DNA of 64,000 bases from JACNKV01 sp964388155 (lineage in GTDB: Bacteria > Fidelibacterota > Marinisomatia > Marinisomatales > JACNKV01): NCBI GenBank assembly GCA_964388155.1, contig CAYLYH010000010.1, positions 7,689 to 71,688 on the forward strand, read 5' to 3'. Shown in pieces: positions 53,662-62,935 of the stretch. Numbering within the stretch: the stretch's first letter is position 1; every line of letters starts with the position of its first letter. The position numbers and the translations under genes are program-made. The notes under the pieces were generated by a model. It saw only the letters and a program-made list of their open reading frames with translations, did no database searches and was not told the origin of the DNA.

Positions 53662-56253
53662 ATGAATAGCAAACAAATCAGACAGACATTTATCGAGTTT
53701 TTCGAGAAGAAAAACCACCAATTCATTCGCAGTTCATCTGTCGTCCCTCTGGATGACCCGACATTATTGTTTATTAATGCAGGGATGAATCAGTTCAAAC
53801 CGATTTTTTTGGGTGAGAAAGAACCGGACTCTCCCCGTGCCGTCAACAGTCAAAAATGTATTAGAGTCAGCGGAAAACATAACGATCTGGAAGAGGTCGG
53901 AGTAGATACATTTCACCATACATTTTTTGAAATGCTTGGGAATTGGTCCTTTGGCGATTATTACAAAAAAGAAGCCATTGCTTGGGCATGGGAACTCTTG
54001 ACCGATGTGTGGAAGTTAGATAAAAATCGTCTCTGGGCTACCGTGTATAAAGGTGACGATAACGCATTTAATCTGTGGACAAAAGTAACGGATATTTCTC
54101 CGGAACGGGTGCTGAGATTTGGAGATAAAGATAATTTTTGGGAAATGGGTGAGACAGGACCATGCGGACCATGTTCGGAAATCCATTATTACATTGGCGA
54201 CAATCCGGATGAACAAACTCCGGACGGTGTAAATGCTTCTGATGAATACTGGGAACTTTGGAATTTAGTATTTATCCAGTATTTCAGAGATGAAAAAGGA
54301 ACGCTGAATAACCTTCCGTCAACGCATGTTGATACCGGAGCGGGATTGGAAAGAATTGTTACGGTTTTACAGAATAAAAACAACAATTATGAAACTGATC
54401 TTTTTATGCCCATTATCCGGAAAATTGAGACACTTGCAAACTCGTCAGTAAAGAATAATCCTGTCCCGCATCGAGTCATTGCTGATCACATCCGAATGTT
54501 AACGATGTCCATTGGAGACGGGGCTATGCCCTCTAATGAGGGGCGCGGGTATGTGTTACGTCGAATTTTACGGAGGGCTTCACGATTCGGCAGAATGCTG
54601 GGTATGCATGAACCGTTTTTATATAAACTTGTGGATTCCATCGGCGAAATATTTGGAGATATTTATCCTGAAGTAAAGGACAAACAATCTCATATCCAAA
54701 ATGTGGTAAAAGCTGAAGAAACATCGTTTAATGAAACATTAGATCGCGGACTAACACATTTTGATAGGATGATAAAAAAACTGGATGGAAATGTTATCTC
54801 CGGAGAAGAAGCCTTTCGTCTTTACGATACATATGGTTTCCCGTTAGATCTTACACAGCTGATGGCGAAAGAAGGGGGACTGACTGTAGACGAAACCGGA
54901 TTTGTCCGGGAGATGAGTAAGCAAAAAGAACGTGCGAAAGCATCAGGTAAATTTAAAAGAGATACATCATCTTTCAAATGGGTTGACGTTACGGACGGAG
55001 CTGATTCTGAGTTTGTTGGATATGATGAACTGGAATCCCAATCGGTCATTCGAAAATATGCGCATGAGAAAGATCAAATTTACGTTGTATTGGACAAAAC
55101 GCCGTTTTATGCGGAATCAGGTGGACAAGTAGGGGATACCGGCGTTATGACGGGAGAAAATATTGATTTGGTTGTCAAGGATACCCAAAAAGACGGCGAT
55201 ACATTTATCCATATCTGCACAGGAGATTTTATACTGCCATCCAAAGATGATTTTATCCATTGCCATGTGGATGAGAACCGTCGAAATGCCATCCGGTTGA
55301 ATCATACAGCAACCCATTTACTGCAAGCTGCATTGCGTGAGGTTTTAGGAGAACATATTCATCAGGCAGGTTCATTAGTAACTGATGAATATCTCCGATT
55401 TGATATGACCCATTTTGAAAAAACAACGTCTGCTGAAATAGAGCAAGTTGAAAAAATTGTCAATTCGGAGATTCGGAAAAATAATATTGTAGATTGTTCA
55501 ATCCAATCATTTGATGATGCAAAAAAGAGTGGTGCTCAGGCTTTATTTGGAGAGAAATATGGCGATGATGTGCGTGTCATCAGTGTTGGTGAGTTTTCAA
55601 AAGAACTGTGCGGGGGAACGCATGTAAAACAAACCGGAGATATTGGGCTATTTACGATTACAGAAGAATCTTCTCTTGCAGCCGGTGTCCGTAGGATTAC
55701 GGCTCTCACCGGAGATAAAGCACTCCAAACAATGCAGGAACAAAAAACGATTTTAACTGAACTCCAACAAACGTTAAAGGTAACACCGACCGAAATGGTC
55801 GAACGTGTTACTCAACTGTTTAAACAACGGAAAGAGCTGGAGAAAAAACTACATCAAAAAAAGCAAGGCGATGTGGATATTAAGGGATTAATCAATGGCG
55901 GAACGTCGGTTGGTAATGCTGTATTTATTGTAGAAAAAATACATGCCGATTCCATGGACGAATTGAAATCCATTGGTGATTTGCTTTTTAATCAGCTGCA
56001 GTGCGGGATTGGTATCCTTGGAACGACCGGTGAAAAGAAACCGGCTATCGTGGTTGTGGTATCCCAAGATTTGGTGGAACAAGGAATCAAAGCAGGTGCT
56101 TTGGCGAAGACCATTGGCGGATATATGAACGGTGGCGGGGGAGGAAAACCTCATCTTGCAACGGCAGGAGGGAAGGACAATAAAATGTTGGATGACGCAT
56201 TGAATCGTTCCAAAGACTTTTTAACTGAAGTATTAGCGGAAGTCGGGAAATAA
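53662..56253 (+). CDS. alaS: alanyl-tRNA synthetase
   Basis: 863 residues. Class II core: RQTFIEFFEKKNHQFI start, motif 2 (QKCIRVSGKHNDLEEVG), motif 3 (GYVLRRILRRA). Editing domain zinc site: HTATH in RLNHTATHLLQ and CGGTH. C-Ala with GGGGGKPHLATAGGKD. All parts are present. Confidence 0.98.
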   Translation: MNSKQIRQTFIEFFEKKNHQFIRSSSVVPLDDPTLLFINAGMNQFKPIFLGEKEPDSPRAVNSQKCIRVSGKHNDLEEVGVDTFHHTFFEMLGNWSFGDYYKKEAIAWAWELLTDVWKLDKNRLWATVYKGDDNAFNLWTKVTDISPERVLRFGDKDNFWEMGETGPCGPCSEIHYYIGDNPDEQTPDGVNASDEYWELWNLVFIQYFRDEKGTLNNLPSTHVDTGAGLERIVTVLQNKNNNYETDLFMPIIRKIETLANSSVKNNPVPHRVIADHIRMLTMSIGDGAMPSNEGRGYVLRRILRRASRFGRMLGMHEPFLYKLVDSIGEIFGDIYPEVKDKQSHIQNVVKAEETSFNETLDRGLTHFDRMIKKLDGNVISGEEAFRLYDTYGFPLDLTQLMAKEGGLTVDETGFVREMSKQKERAKASGKFKRDTSSFKWVDVTDGADSEFVGYDELESQSVIRKYAHEKDQIYVVLDKTPFYAESGGQVGDTGVMTGENIDLVVKDTQKDGDTFIHICTGDFILPSKDDFIHCHVDENRRNAIRLNHTATHLLQAALREVLGEHIHQAGSLVTDEYLRFDMTHFEKTTSAEIEQVEKIVNSEIRKNNIVDCSIQSFDDAKKSGAQALFGEKYGDDVRVISVGEFSKELCGGTHVKQTGDIGLFTITEESSLAAGVRRITALTGDKALQTMQEQKTILTELQQTLKVTPTEMVERVTQLFKQRKELEKKLHQKKQGDVDIKGLINGGTSVGNAVFIVEKIHADSMDELKSIGDLLFNQLQCGIGILGTTGEKKPAIVVVVSQDLVEQGIKAGALAKTIGGYMNGGGGGKPHLATAGGKDNKMLDDALNRSKDFLTEVLAEVGK

Positions 56254-56255
56254 AT

Positions 56256-56678
56256 ATGCAATATAAACACATTGATGACACATATTTTGTTTTTATCCAA
56301 AAGGATGAATTCGTCAGTGAAACATTGATAAAGTTTTGCAAGGAACAAAGGATTCACACCGGAGAAATTTTAGGGATTGGTGCTGTAAAAGATATCGAAT
56401 TGGGTGCCTACGATCCGGCAACAAAAGAGTACATAAAAAAATTCTACCCGGATACGTATGAATTGATATCATTTAACGGGAATGTTACAATAAAGGATGG
56501 TGAACCGTTTATTCATGCACATATGACGATTGGTGACCATGATATGAATATAATAGGGGGACATCTTTTTGAGATGAAGGTAGCAGTTGTCGGGGAGTTC
56601 ATTATTAAAAAAGTGAATGCAGATATTCATCGGAAATTGGATTCGGAGATCGGCTTAGCCACGTGGGATTTGCAATAA
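56256..56678 (+). CDS. PPC (DUF296) domain protein
   Basis: 140 residues. GEILGIGAVKDIELGAYD followed by FIHAHMTIGDHDMNIIGGHL gives the three His residues of the PPC/PCC fold, which binds zinc in bacterial members. Usually a small trimer with proposed DNA-binding or regulatory roles; function unproven. Two bases after alaS. Confidence 0.85.
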   Translation: MQYKHIDDTYFVFIQKDEFVSETLIKFCKEQRIHTGEILGIGAVKDIELGAYDPATKEYIKKFYPDTYELISFNGNVTIKDGEPFIHAHMTIGDHDMNIIGGHLFEMKVAVVGEFIIKKVNADIHRKLDSEIGLATWDLQ

Positions 56679-56697
56679 AATTATCCAAAAGGAAGAG

Positions 56698-57084
56698 ATG
56701 AGTAAGGAGATAATATTTACCGAAAAAGCACCGAAAGCAATTGGCCCATATAATCAGGCAATTGTGAGCAATGGACTTGTCTTTACAGCAGGACAAATTC
56801 CAATCAACCCTGAGACAGGTAAAGTTATTGATGGTGATTTCAAACAACGCGTGAATCAGGTGCTGAAAAATATTGATGTAATATTAATCGCTGCGAATAC
56901 GTCCATAAATAACGCTGTAAAATTGACAGTATTTCTCACCGACCTTAATCGATTTGGTGAATTGAATGAAGTATTTTCTAAGTGGTTTCAGGATGGCGAC
57001 CCTCCGGCTCGTTCTGCTGTTCAGGTTTCAGCCCTTCCTGTCGGTGTCGATGTTGAAATAGAATGTGTGGCAGAAGTTGCATAA
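56698..57084 (+). CDS. ridA: RidA family enamine/imine deaminase
   Basis: Hydrolyses reactive 2-aminoacrylate and related imines. 128 residues with the YjgF fold. Arg105 in PPARSAVQV is the substrate-binding residue. KAIGPYNQAI and GQIPINPETG are canonical. The end overlaps the following DUF5683 gene by 20 bases. Confidence 0.95.
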   Translation: MSKEIIFTEKAPKAIGPYNQAIVSNGLVFTAGQIPINPETGKVIDGDFKQRVNQVLKNIDVILIAANTSINNAVKLTVFLTDLNRFGELNEVFSKWFQDGDPPARSAVQVSALPVGVDVEIECVAEVA

Positions 57085-57475
57085 ACTGATATTTGTTATC
57101 TTTGTTGGTTTAACAAGCATTATTGCGGAGGATAAAGATTCCGTTCAGGTAATATCTCCTAAAAAGGCTGCATTATGGGCGTTAATCCCGGGTGGGGGGC
57201 AGGTGTACAATAAACAGTATTGGAAAGCCGGAGCCGTTTTAGCGGCGGAAACATTTTATGTCTGGAAATTTAATGAACACCGAATGAATTACCGATATTA
57301 CCAAGAATCGTTCCCGTTAAGAAAATCACGATACTTAGAAAAGAGAAATAAGTATGCGTGGTGGATAGGATTCACGTGGATGTACGGAATGTTAGATGCG
57401 GTGGTTGAAGCACATTTATCTCGGTTTGAAGAAATAATGACAGAGGATATAGAGCAAACAGAAAGTAGTGAGTAG
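57065..57475 (+). CDS. DUF5683-like membrane protein
   Basis: 136 residues from a GTG inside ridA. Signal-like N-terminus (LIFVIFVGLTSIIAED), then KAALWALIPGGGQVYNKQYWKAG, the motif of DUF5683, which is frequent in Bacteroidetes and relatives, and two further hydrophobic stretches. Function unknown. Confidence 0.78.
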   Translation: MWQKLHKLIFVIFVGLTSIIAEDKDSVQVISPKKAALWALIPGGGQVYNKQYWKAGAVLAAETFYVWKFNEHRMNYRYYQESFPLRKSRYLEKRNKYAWWIGFTWMYGMLDAVVEAHLSRFEEIMTEDIEQTESSE

Positions 57476-57562
57476 AAAGCAGTAGGCAGTTAGCAGTAGG
57501 CAGTGGCAGGAGCAGTGATTACCCGAACACTTGAACACTCTAACACTCTAACACATTAACAC
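57476..57562 (+). repeat. intergenic oligonucleotide repeats before the SNF transporter
   Basis: 57476-57516 holds four variants of GCAGTAGGCAGTTA. 57525-57562 is a run of GAACACTT / TAACACTC units. The second type recurs at 59935-59972 before dinG. No coding potential. Confidence 0.7.
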
Positions 57563-57592
57563 GTGTTTAATCTTAAATTTGAAAGAAGTGAC

Positions 57593-58981
57593 ATGACAAA
57601 ACAAAGAGAACATTGGGGATCAAAATTTGGGTTTATTTTAGCCGCTGCAGGTTCTGCGGTTGGATTAGGAAATTTATGGAAATTTCCATACATCACCTGG
57701 CATAACAACGGAGGTGCTTTTGTTATTATTTACTTGATTGCTGTAGTTTTGATCGGCTGGCCGATTATGATGGCTGAAATTCTCATTGGAAGGAAATCGC
57801 AGGAAAATCCTGTGCCTGCTTTTGAAAAACTTGGTGGAAAACGATGGAGTATTGTTGGCTGGTTGGGCGTTTTGACAGGGTTTGTAATATTGGGTTATTA
57901 CAGTGTGATTGCAGGGTGGACAATTACTTCATTTATTTCATGCTTAGACTGGAGTTTTAACGGATATGTAAAACCCGGGAACGGTGCATTTGGTGAATTT
58001 ATTGGGAATGGACCACTCCAATTATTACTTTCATTTATTTTCTTAGGGCTGACCGCTATTGTTATTTGGAGAGGTGTAAAAAATGGAATTGAAAGAGCAA
58101 CCAAAATATTGATACCAATTTTATTTTTAATATTAATTTATCTCGTTATCATGGTACTTTTTCTGCCGGGGCGAAACGAAGCATTCCGTTTTTTGTTCAA
58201 TCCGAATTTTGCTGAGTTGCCCACTGCAGGTATTCTTGAAGCTGTAGGCCATGCATTTTTTACACTTTCACTTGGTATGGGTGCCATGATTACTTACGGC
58301 TCTTACATGAAGAAAGAAGATTCAATTACGAAAAATGCTGCACTTGTGGTTATCCTTGATACATTGGTTGCGATTGTGGCGTGTATCATAATGTACACAA
58401 TTATTTTTTCTGCACCTGATATGGAAAACAGCATCTCAGGTTCTACGGTTGGAATGCTATTTATTACACTACCGGATCTTCTGTATACCAGTATTCCATT
58501 TGGATCAATTATAGCACCAATATTTTATATTCTTGTTGCTTTTGCTGCGTTGTCTTCAACAATTTCGCTACTCGAAGTTATCGTTTCTCTTCTTGTCGAT
58601 AAATTAAAGATGGCACGACATAAAGCCACATTAATTGGTGCAGGACTTACATATGTTGTCTCATTTTTTGCTGCTCTTTCACTAGGAAGCGTATCGTGGT
58701 TATCAGATTTTTCACTCTTCGGAAAAGGGAAAGAAGGTGTACTGAATACATTAGACCATTTGGCCGCTAACTGGATGTTACCGTTAGGTGGATTTTTCAT
58801 TACGATATTTGTTGGGTGGTTCTTAGATAAACAGATATGTGACGAAGAGGTTGGAAAATACAATCCAGATGGTTCTGTAAATATTACGTACAGAATGTTT
58901 CGAATATTTATCCGTTATGTCGCTCCGGTTGCGATTTTAGCCGTAATAATTTCAGTTATTATGGGTAAAGATTTTAGTTAA
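57593..58981 (+). CDS. sodium-dependent amino-acid-type transporter (SNF/NSS family)
   Basis: 462 residues, about 11-12 membrane segments. TM1 has AAAGSAVGLGNLWKFPYITW, the sodium and substrate site region of LeuT-like carriers, with Lys where LeuT has Arg30. TM8 region FAALSSTISLLEV is typical. The reading frame is open back to a GTG at 57563, but the ATG at 57593 after GAAAGAAG gives the family's short N-terminus. Confidence 0.93.
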   Translation: MTKQREHWGSKFGFILAAAGSAVGLGNLWKFPYITWHNNGGAFVIIYLIAVVLIGWPIMMAEILIGRKSQENPVPAFEKLGGKRWSIVGWLGVLTGFVILGYYSVIAGWTITSFISCLDWSFNGYVKPGNGAFGEFIGNGPLQLLLSFIFLGLTAIVIWRGVKNGIERATKILIPILFLILIYLVIMVLFLPGRNEAFRFLFNPNFAELPTAGILEAVGHAFFTLSLGMGAMITYGSYMKKEDSITKNAALVVILDTLVAIVACIIMYTIIFSAPDMENSISGSTVGMLFITLPDLLYTSIPFGSIIAPIFYILVAFAALSSTISLLEVIVSLLVDKLKMARHKATLIGAGLTYVVSFFAALSLGSVSWLSDFSLFGKGKEGVLNTLDHLAANWMLPLGGFFITIFVGWFLDKQICDEEVGKYNPDGSVNITYRMFRIFIRYVAPVAILAVIISVIMGKDFS

Positions 58982-59029
58982 AAGATTAATCACATGGTTA
59001 AAAACGAAAATAAATAGAAAGAAAAACTT

Positions 59030-59854
59030 ATGTTAATTGCTAGAATTGCCCCTCCAAAATCTTTTCTCTATAAACGCATGGCAGAGAAAGCAAAATCCTT
59101 AGATAAATTTATGTCCTTTAAACCAGTTACGTGGTTTGGATTTTGGACAGTCTTCGTAGCAGGAATCGCTACCTTTAACGGTGCTATGGATCAATACCAT
59201 TACTGGGATTGGTCACACGGACTTATCGGAATACTTTCGTTAATAGTTATAACATTTATTCTGGCGGTTTTCTTATTAAAACCTGAAAGAATCATATTTG
59301 AGGAAACTCGTTTAACTGTTACAATGACTGTACGATTCGCATTGGTAGGTGCAATTTTGTTTTTGATTGGGTGGGGAACGAATCCAATGGAGGGGTTCGT
59401 ACCGCTTATCCCGTATTTAGCAGGATATCTATCGTTAGTTTTGGTTAACACAGTCAATATCGAAAAGGACATGGAAACACAAAAATCCTATATTTTGTCG
59501 TACCAAGTAAAAAACCAACGATTGGCGTTTGGATTGGTGCTAATGATAATTGGTTTGGTGGCCGGGAGTTGGTTAAATGATCCGGTAATCAGTACAGCGG
59601 CTGCTGTGTCTTTGCCTTTTTTGGTGATTGCATTATTAATGAAGCATGTTCGACATCTTCAACGAGCAAAATTCTACCCCATTTTCATCATGGCAATGTT
59701 CGTCTCGATGAGAGAGCCGTGGCTATTAATTCCATTGGGCGTGCTGTTTTATTTATTGAGATTCTATCATTATTTCCGATATGAAATTATTTATCCGACA
59801 TTTGGCGTAGAGATGGACGAGGAATCTATTGGAAATGAAGAAAGGAAGAAATGA
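59030..59854 (+). CDS. polytopic membrane protein of unknown function
   Basis: 274 residues with about eight hydrophobic segments (first near 37-50, last near 232-245). GAMDQYHYWDWSHG after TM1 and TVNIEKDMETQKSY in the middle are the most polar conserved-looking parts; the layout could suit a UbiA-like enzyme, but no DxxxD prenyl-diphosphate motif is clear. I do not recognise the family. 48 bases after the SNF carrier. Confidence 0.7.
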   Translation: MLIARIAPPKSFLYKRMAEKAKSLDKFMSFKPVTWFGFWTVFVAGIATFNGAMDQYHYWDWSHGLIGILSLIVITFILAVFLLKPERIIFEETRLTVTMTVRFALVGAILFLIGWGTNPMEGFVPLIPYLAGYLSLVLVNTVNIEKDMETQKSYILSYQVKNQRLAFGLVLMIIGLVAGSWLNDPVISTAAAVSLPFLVIALLMKHVRHLQRAKFYPIFIMAMFVSMREPWLLIPLGVLFYLLRFYHYFRYEIIYPTFGVEMDEESIGNEERKK

Positions 59855-59877
59855 AACACTATAGTTTTGTCATTTAT

Positions 59878-59972
59878 CCGCCTGCCATGGCGCATAAGCC
59901 TTGGACGGACTTTAACCCGCCAAAGGCGGGCGGGCACTCTAACACATTAACACTCTAATACTTTAACACTCC
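59878..59972 (+). repeat. GC-rich palindrome plus TAACACTC repeat before dinG
   Basis: CCCGCC (59916-59921), AAA, GGCGGG (59925-59930) is a perfect palindrome, preceded by CCGCCTGCCATGGCG near 59879. It is followed directly by CACTCTAACACATTAACAC-type units to 59972, the same unit as at 57525-57562. The dinG ATG comes 7 bases later. Confidence 0.65.
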
Positions 59973-59979
59973 AATTTTA

Positions 59980-62802
59980 ATGAACAAAAAAGAACTATTC
60001 AAAAAATTAAATTTAGATTCATTTATTGCGTTTGATTTTGAAACGACAGGTCTTAATCCGCAAAAAGACAGAATAATTGAAATAGCTGCGATTCGTTTTG
60101 TGGACGGAGAACCGGCTGATCGGTTTGTTACGCTTCTGAATCCGGGGTTCTCCATTTCAGAGACGATCATCGATATCACAGGCATTACAAATGCGATGGT
60201 TGCCAACATGCCGGAAGAAGATGAAATCATTGATGAATTTCTTGAGTTTCTTGGGGAAGAACCGTTGGTTGCGCATAACATTTCATTTGACATCAGCTTT
60301 CTGAATCTCCTGCGTGAAAGACATGAAAAACCGCAGGTCGAGCATCGTTTATATGACACTCTTCAGCTTGCACGCACGTTTTTGTTTGACCGGCCTGCCT
60401 TTAATTTAGGGTCAATTTCGGAGTCTTACGGATTATCTGCTGAGGGAGCACATCGTGCTGAATCCGATGCGGAAAATGGCGGAGAGATATTTGTTCAACT
60501 GGTTCAGGAAGCCGCCAGCTATCCGATTTCTGTTATGTCAAAAATACTCGCATTGGTTAAATCTTCCGACTTGTCAAATAAGGCATTGTTCGTTGATATC
60601 GCGAATACGTTGACTCAATTAGGAATTGTAAAAAAGGGGTTGGTTTCTACTAAAATTGATCGTCCGCAGTTAGAAAATATTTTTGCCAAAGATGGTAAAT
60701 CCTCCATCGGTTCATTGTCTGTAAAAGATATATTTCGTCACACCGGACTACTGCATAAAAGTATGGATAAATTTGAAGAACGTCCTGAGCAGACTGGCTA
60801 CTCAGAATTTGTGGAGGATGTTATCTCAGGGGAACCCAAAATTGGTGTGGCTGAAGCCGGAACCGGATTGGGAAAATCCATGGCGTATCTGTTCCCCGCC
60901 TTAAAACGAGTAGAAGTAATGAAGGATGAAGGTCCGACGATTATTTCTTGTCATACAAAACATTTACAGGACCAATTATTCTATAAAGACCTACCAATGT
61001 TGGCAGAGGCTTTGGATGTTCCTATTCGAGCAATAAAATTGAAAGGGAGAAGTAATTATATTTGCAGAACCCGTTTAGATTGGGTCATCTCTGACGCAGG
61101 AAACCTTCTAAATGACATTGAGATGGCAAGTCTCCTGCCTTTGCTGATTTGGCTGGAGTGGACCAAAACCGGTGATTTGTCCGAGTGCAATGGGTTTTGG
61201 AGTACACGACCTAGGAGGTTAGCTTCAATGATACGAAGTGAACCCGGATTCTGTACCACCTCTGTATGCTCTCGGCATAAGGGCTGCTTTTTTGGAAAAG
61301 TACGCCGTTCGTTGTTTGAGGCACAGATTATTATCATTAACCACGCATTACTATTATCGGAAATCAAATCTCCCGGGTTTTTGCCGTTATATAATGCCGT
61401 CATCATTGACGAAGCACATAATTTGGTGGGCGCAGCCTATAGTCAACTCTCCTTAAAACTGGACAGCCCATCTTCACTTTTGATGCTAAATAATGTAGAC
61501 CCAACGGCAAAAACGAACCAAAGGTGGTCGAAAATCTTAAAAGCAGTTGCAGGACTTCATCCGGAGTTTTTAGAGTATCTTAATCTTCTGGAGGAGCGAT
61601 CGAAAGAAGCTATCTCTGTGACTGAAACATTTTTTAATACACTAATCCTGCACATCGAACATAAATTTAATATCAGTGATGCTTATCCCCGGAAAGTAAT
61701 TGTTGATAATCTAACCGAAGAATACGGGTCTGTAAATTCTGAAATAGAAGATGTTGTTCGGGCGCTGCATGATTTAAAGCACATGATTGGTCGAATTGCA
61801 ACAACCTTATTAGAGAAGGACGGAGCAAGAGAAGATTATCCTGATTTACACCAAGCGCTTGATCAGCGAATGGAAATTGTAAAAGAATTATTGAGTACGT
61901 TTACATCTCTCATGGTAAAACAGGAACCAGCTTGGGTGTATTGGCAGGAGGGACAATACCGGCAAACGGGTAAGAAAGGGACACATTTATATTTATCCTT
62001 ACGTACGGCTCCGGTTGAAGTTGCAGGATTGCTGTCTGCAAAATTGTTTTCTTCACTGGACCATTGTGTGCTAACATCTGCCACTCTGAAAGTTGATGAC
62101 GCGTTTCAATATTTTATAAGACGTGCAGGTTTAGACAGACTGGAAGATAAAAGAATCGTTACAAAGGAATTTCCAAGTCCATTTTATTATAATGAACAAG
62201 TAACGTATTGGCAGTACGGTGGACGAAAAAGCATTACGACTGATTCGTCTGAGATTGCATCGATTATCTATCGATTACATCAAAAACAGCAAAAACGAAT
62301 CATGGTTCTGTTTACGGCACATGCAGCATTAAACGGTACATACCAGAAGTTGAGAAAAATGCCCGGTGGAAGAGATTTGCCGATTTTTGCTCAAGTATAT
62401 GGAACATCACGTTATGCGATGATTAAGGGAATGCGTAGCACAGAAAGCGGAATCTTGATGGGAACAAATTCTTTCTGGGAAGGGGTTGATCTCCCCGGTG
62501 ATTTATTGGAGATACTTATCATAACGAAACTTCCGTTTGATGTTCCGTCTGAACCTGTTGTGAAAGCGTATTCAAATATGATTAGTGCTTCCGGCGGTAA
62601 TTCGTTCTTTAATTACTCTGTTCCGGAGTGTGTAACGAAATTTCGACAGGGTTTCGGTCGTTTGATTCGCACAACGCTCGATCAGGGAATTTTCATTGTG
62701 CTTGACGATCGAATCGTTACCAAAGGATACGGAAAACATTTCAGAGATGCAATCCCTGTGCGTCAACAGGTGTTCGCCAATCCGGGCGATTTAAGTTATT
62801 AA
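59980..62802 (+). CDS. dinG: DinG-type helicase fused to a DEDDh exonuclease
   Basis: 940 residues. Residues 10-165 are an epsilon-like exonuclease: FDFETTGL (D19, E21), VAHNISFDISF, and HRAESDAEN. The XPD-like helicase follows: Walker A AEAGTGLGKS near 290, DEAH near 477, and motif VI QGFGRLIRT near the C-terminus. C362, C425, C430 and C436 have the C...C-x4-C-x5-C spacing of the E. coli DinG iron-sulfur site, so the cluster is probably kept. Gram-positive nuclease-helicase DinG proteins usually lack it. Probable role: unwinding of R-loops or blocked forks with nuclease trimming. Confidence 0.9.
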   Translation: MNKKELFKKLNLDSFIAFDFETTGLNPQKDRIIEIAAIRFVDGEPADRFVTLLNPGFSISETIIDITGITNAMVANMPEEDEIIDEFLEFLGEEPLVAHNISFDISFLNLLRERHEKPQVEHRLYDTLQLARTFLFDRPAFNLGSISESYGLSAEGAHRAESDAENGGEIFVQLVQEAASYPISVMSKILALVKSSDLSNKALFVDIANTLTQLGIVKKGLVSTKIDRPQLENIFAKDGKSSIGSLSVKDIFRHTGLLHKSMDKFEERPEQTGYSEFVEDVISGEPKIGVAEAGTGLGKSMAYLFPALKRVEVMKDEGPTIISCHTKHLQDQLFYKDLPMLAEALDVPIRAIKLKGRSNYICRTRLDWVISDAGNLLNDIEMASLLPLLIWLEWTKTGDLSECNGFWSTRPRRLASMIRSEPGFCTTSVCSRHKGCFFGKVRRSLFEAQIIIINHALLLSEIKSPGFLPLYNAVIIDEAHNLVGAAYSQLSLKLDSPSSLLMLNNVDPTAKTNQRWSKILKAVAGLHPEFLEYLNLLEERSKEAISVTETFFNTLILHIEHKFNISDAYPRKVIVDNLTEEYGSVNSEIEDVVRALHDLKHMIGRIATTLLEKDGAREDYPDLHQALDQRMEIVKELLSTFTSLMVKQEPAWVYWQEGQYRQTGKKGTHLYLSLRTAPVEVAGLLSAKLFSSLDHCVLTSATLKVDDAFQYFIRRAGLDRLEDKRIVTKEFPSPFYYNEQVTYWQYGGRKSITTDSSEIASIIYRLHQKQQKRIMVLFTAHAALNGTYQKLRKMPGGRDLPIFAQVYGTSRYAMIKGMRSTESGILMGTNSFWEGVDLPGDLLEILIITKLPFDVPSEPVVKAYSNMISASGGNSFFNYSVPECVTKFRQGFGRLIRTTLDQGIFIVLDDRIVTKGYGKHFRDAIPVRQQVFANPGDLSY

Positions 62803-62818
62803 CCTTTCAAATGGTTTC

Positions 62819-62842
62819 TTGCCCGCCTGCCGGACGGGCAGG
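62819..62842. repeat. GC-rich palindrome after dinG
   Basis: TGCCCG (62820-62825) and CGGGCA (62835-62840) are inverted arms, with an alternative overlapping pairing of CCTGCC and GGCAGG. It lies 17 bases after the dinG stop. T-runs (ATTTTTAGC) appear only about 20 bases later, so terminator function is unsure. Same family as at 38511, 51922 and 59916. Confidence 0.6.
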
Positions 62843-62935
62843 AACCCCTTTCCGGAGTAGATTTTTAGCTATTTTTAATTGACAACCATTTCACTTTTAA
62901 AGTGTCTAATGTATAAAGCGAATGAGGTAAACCCA

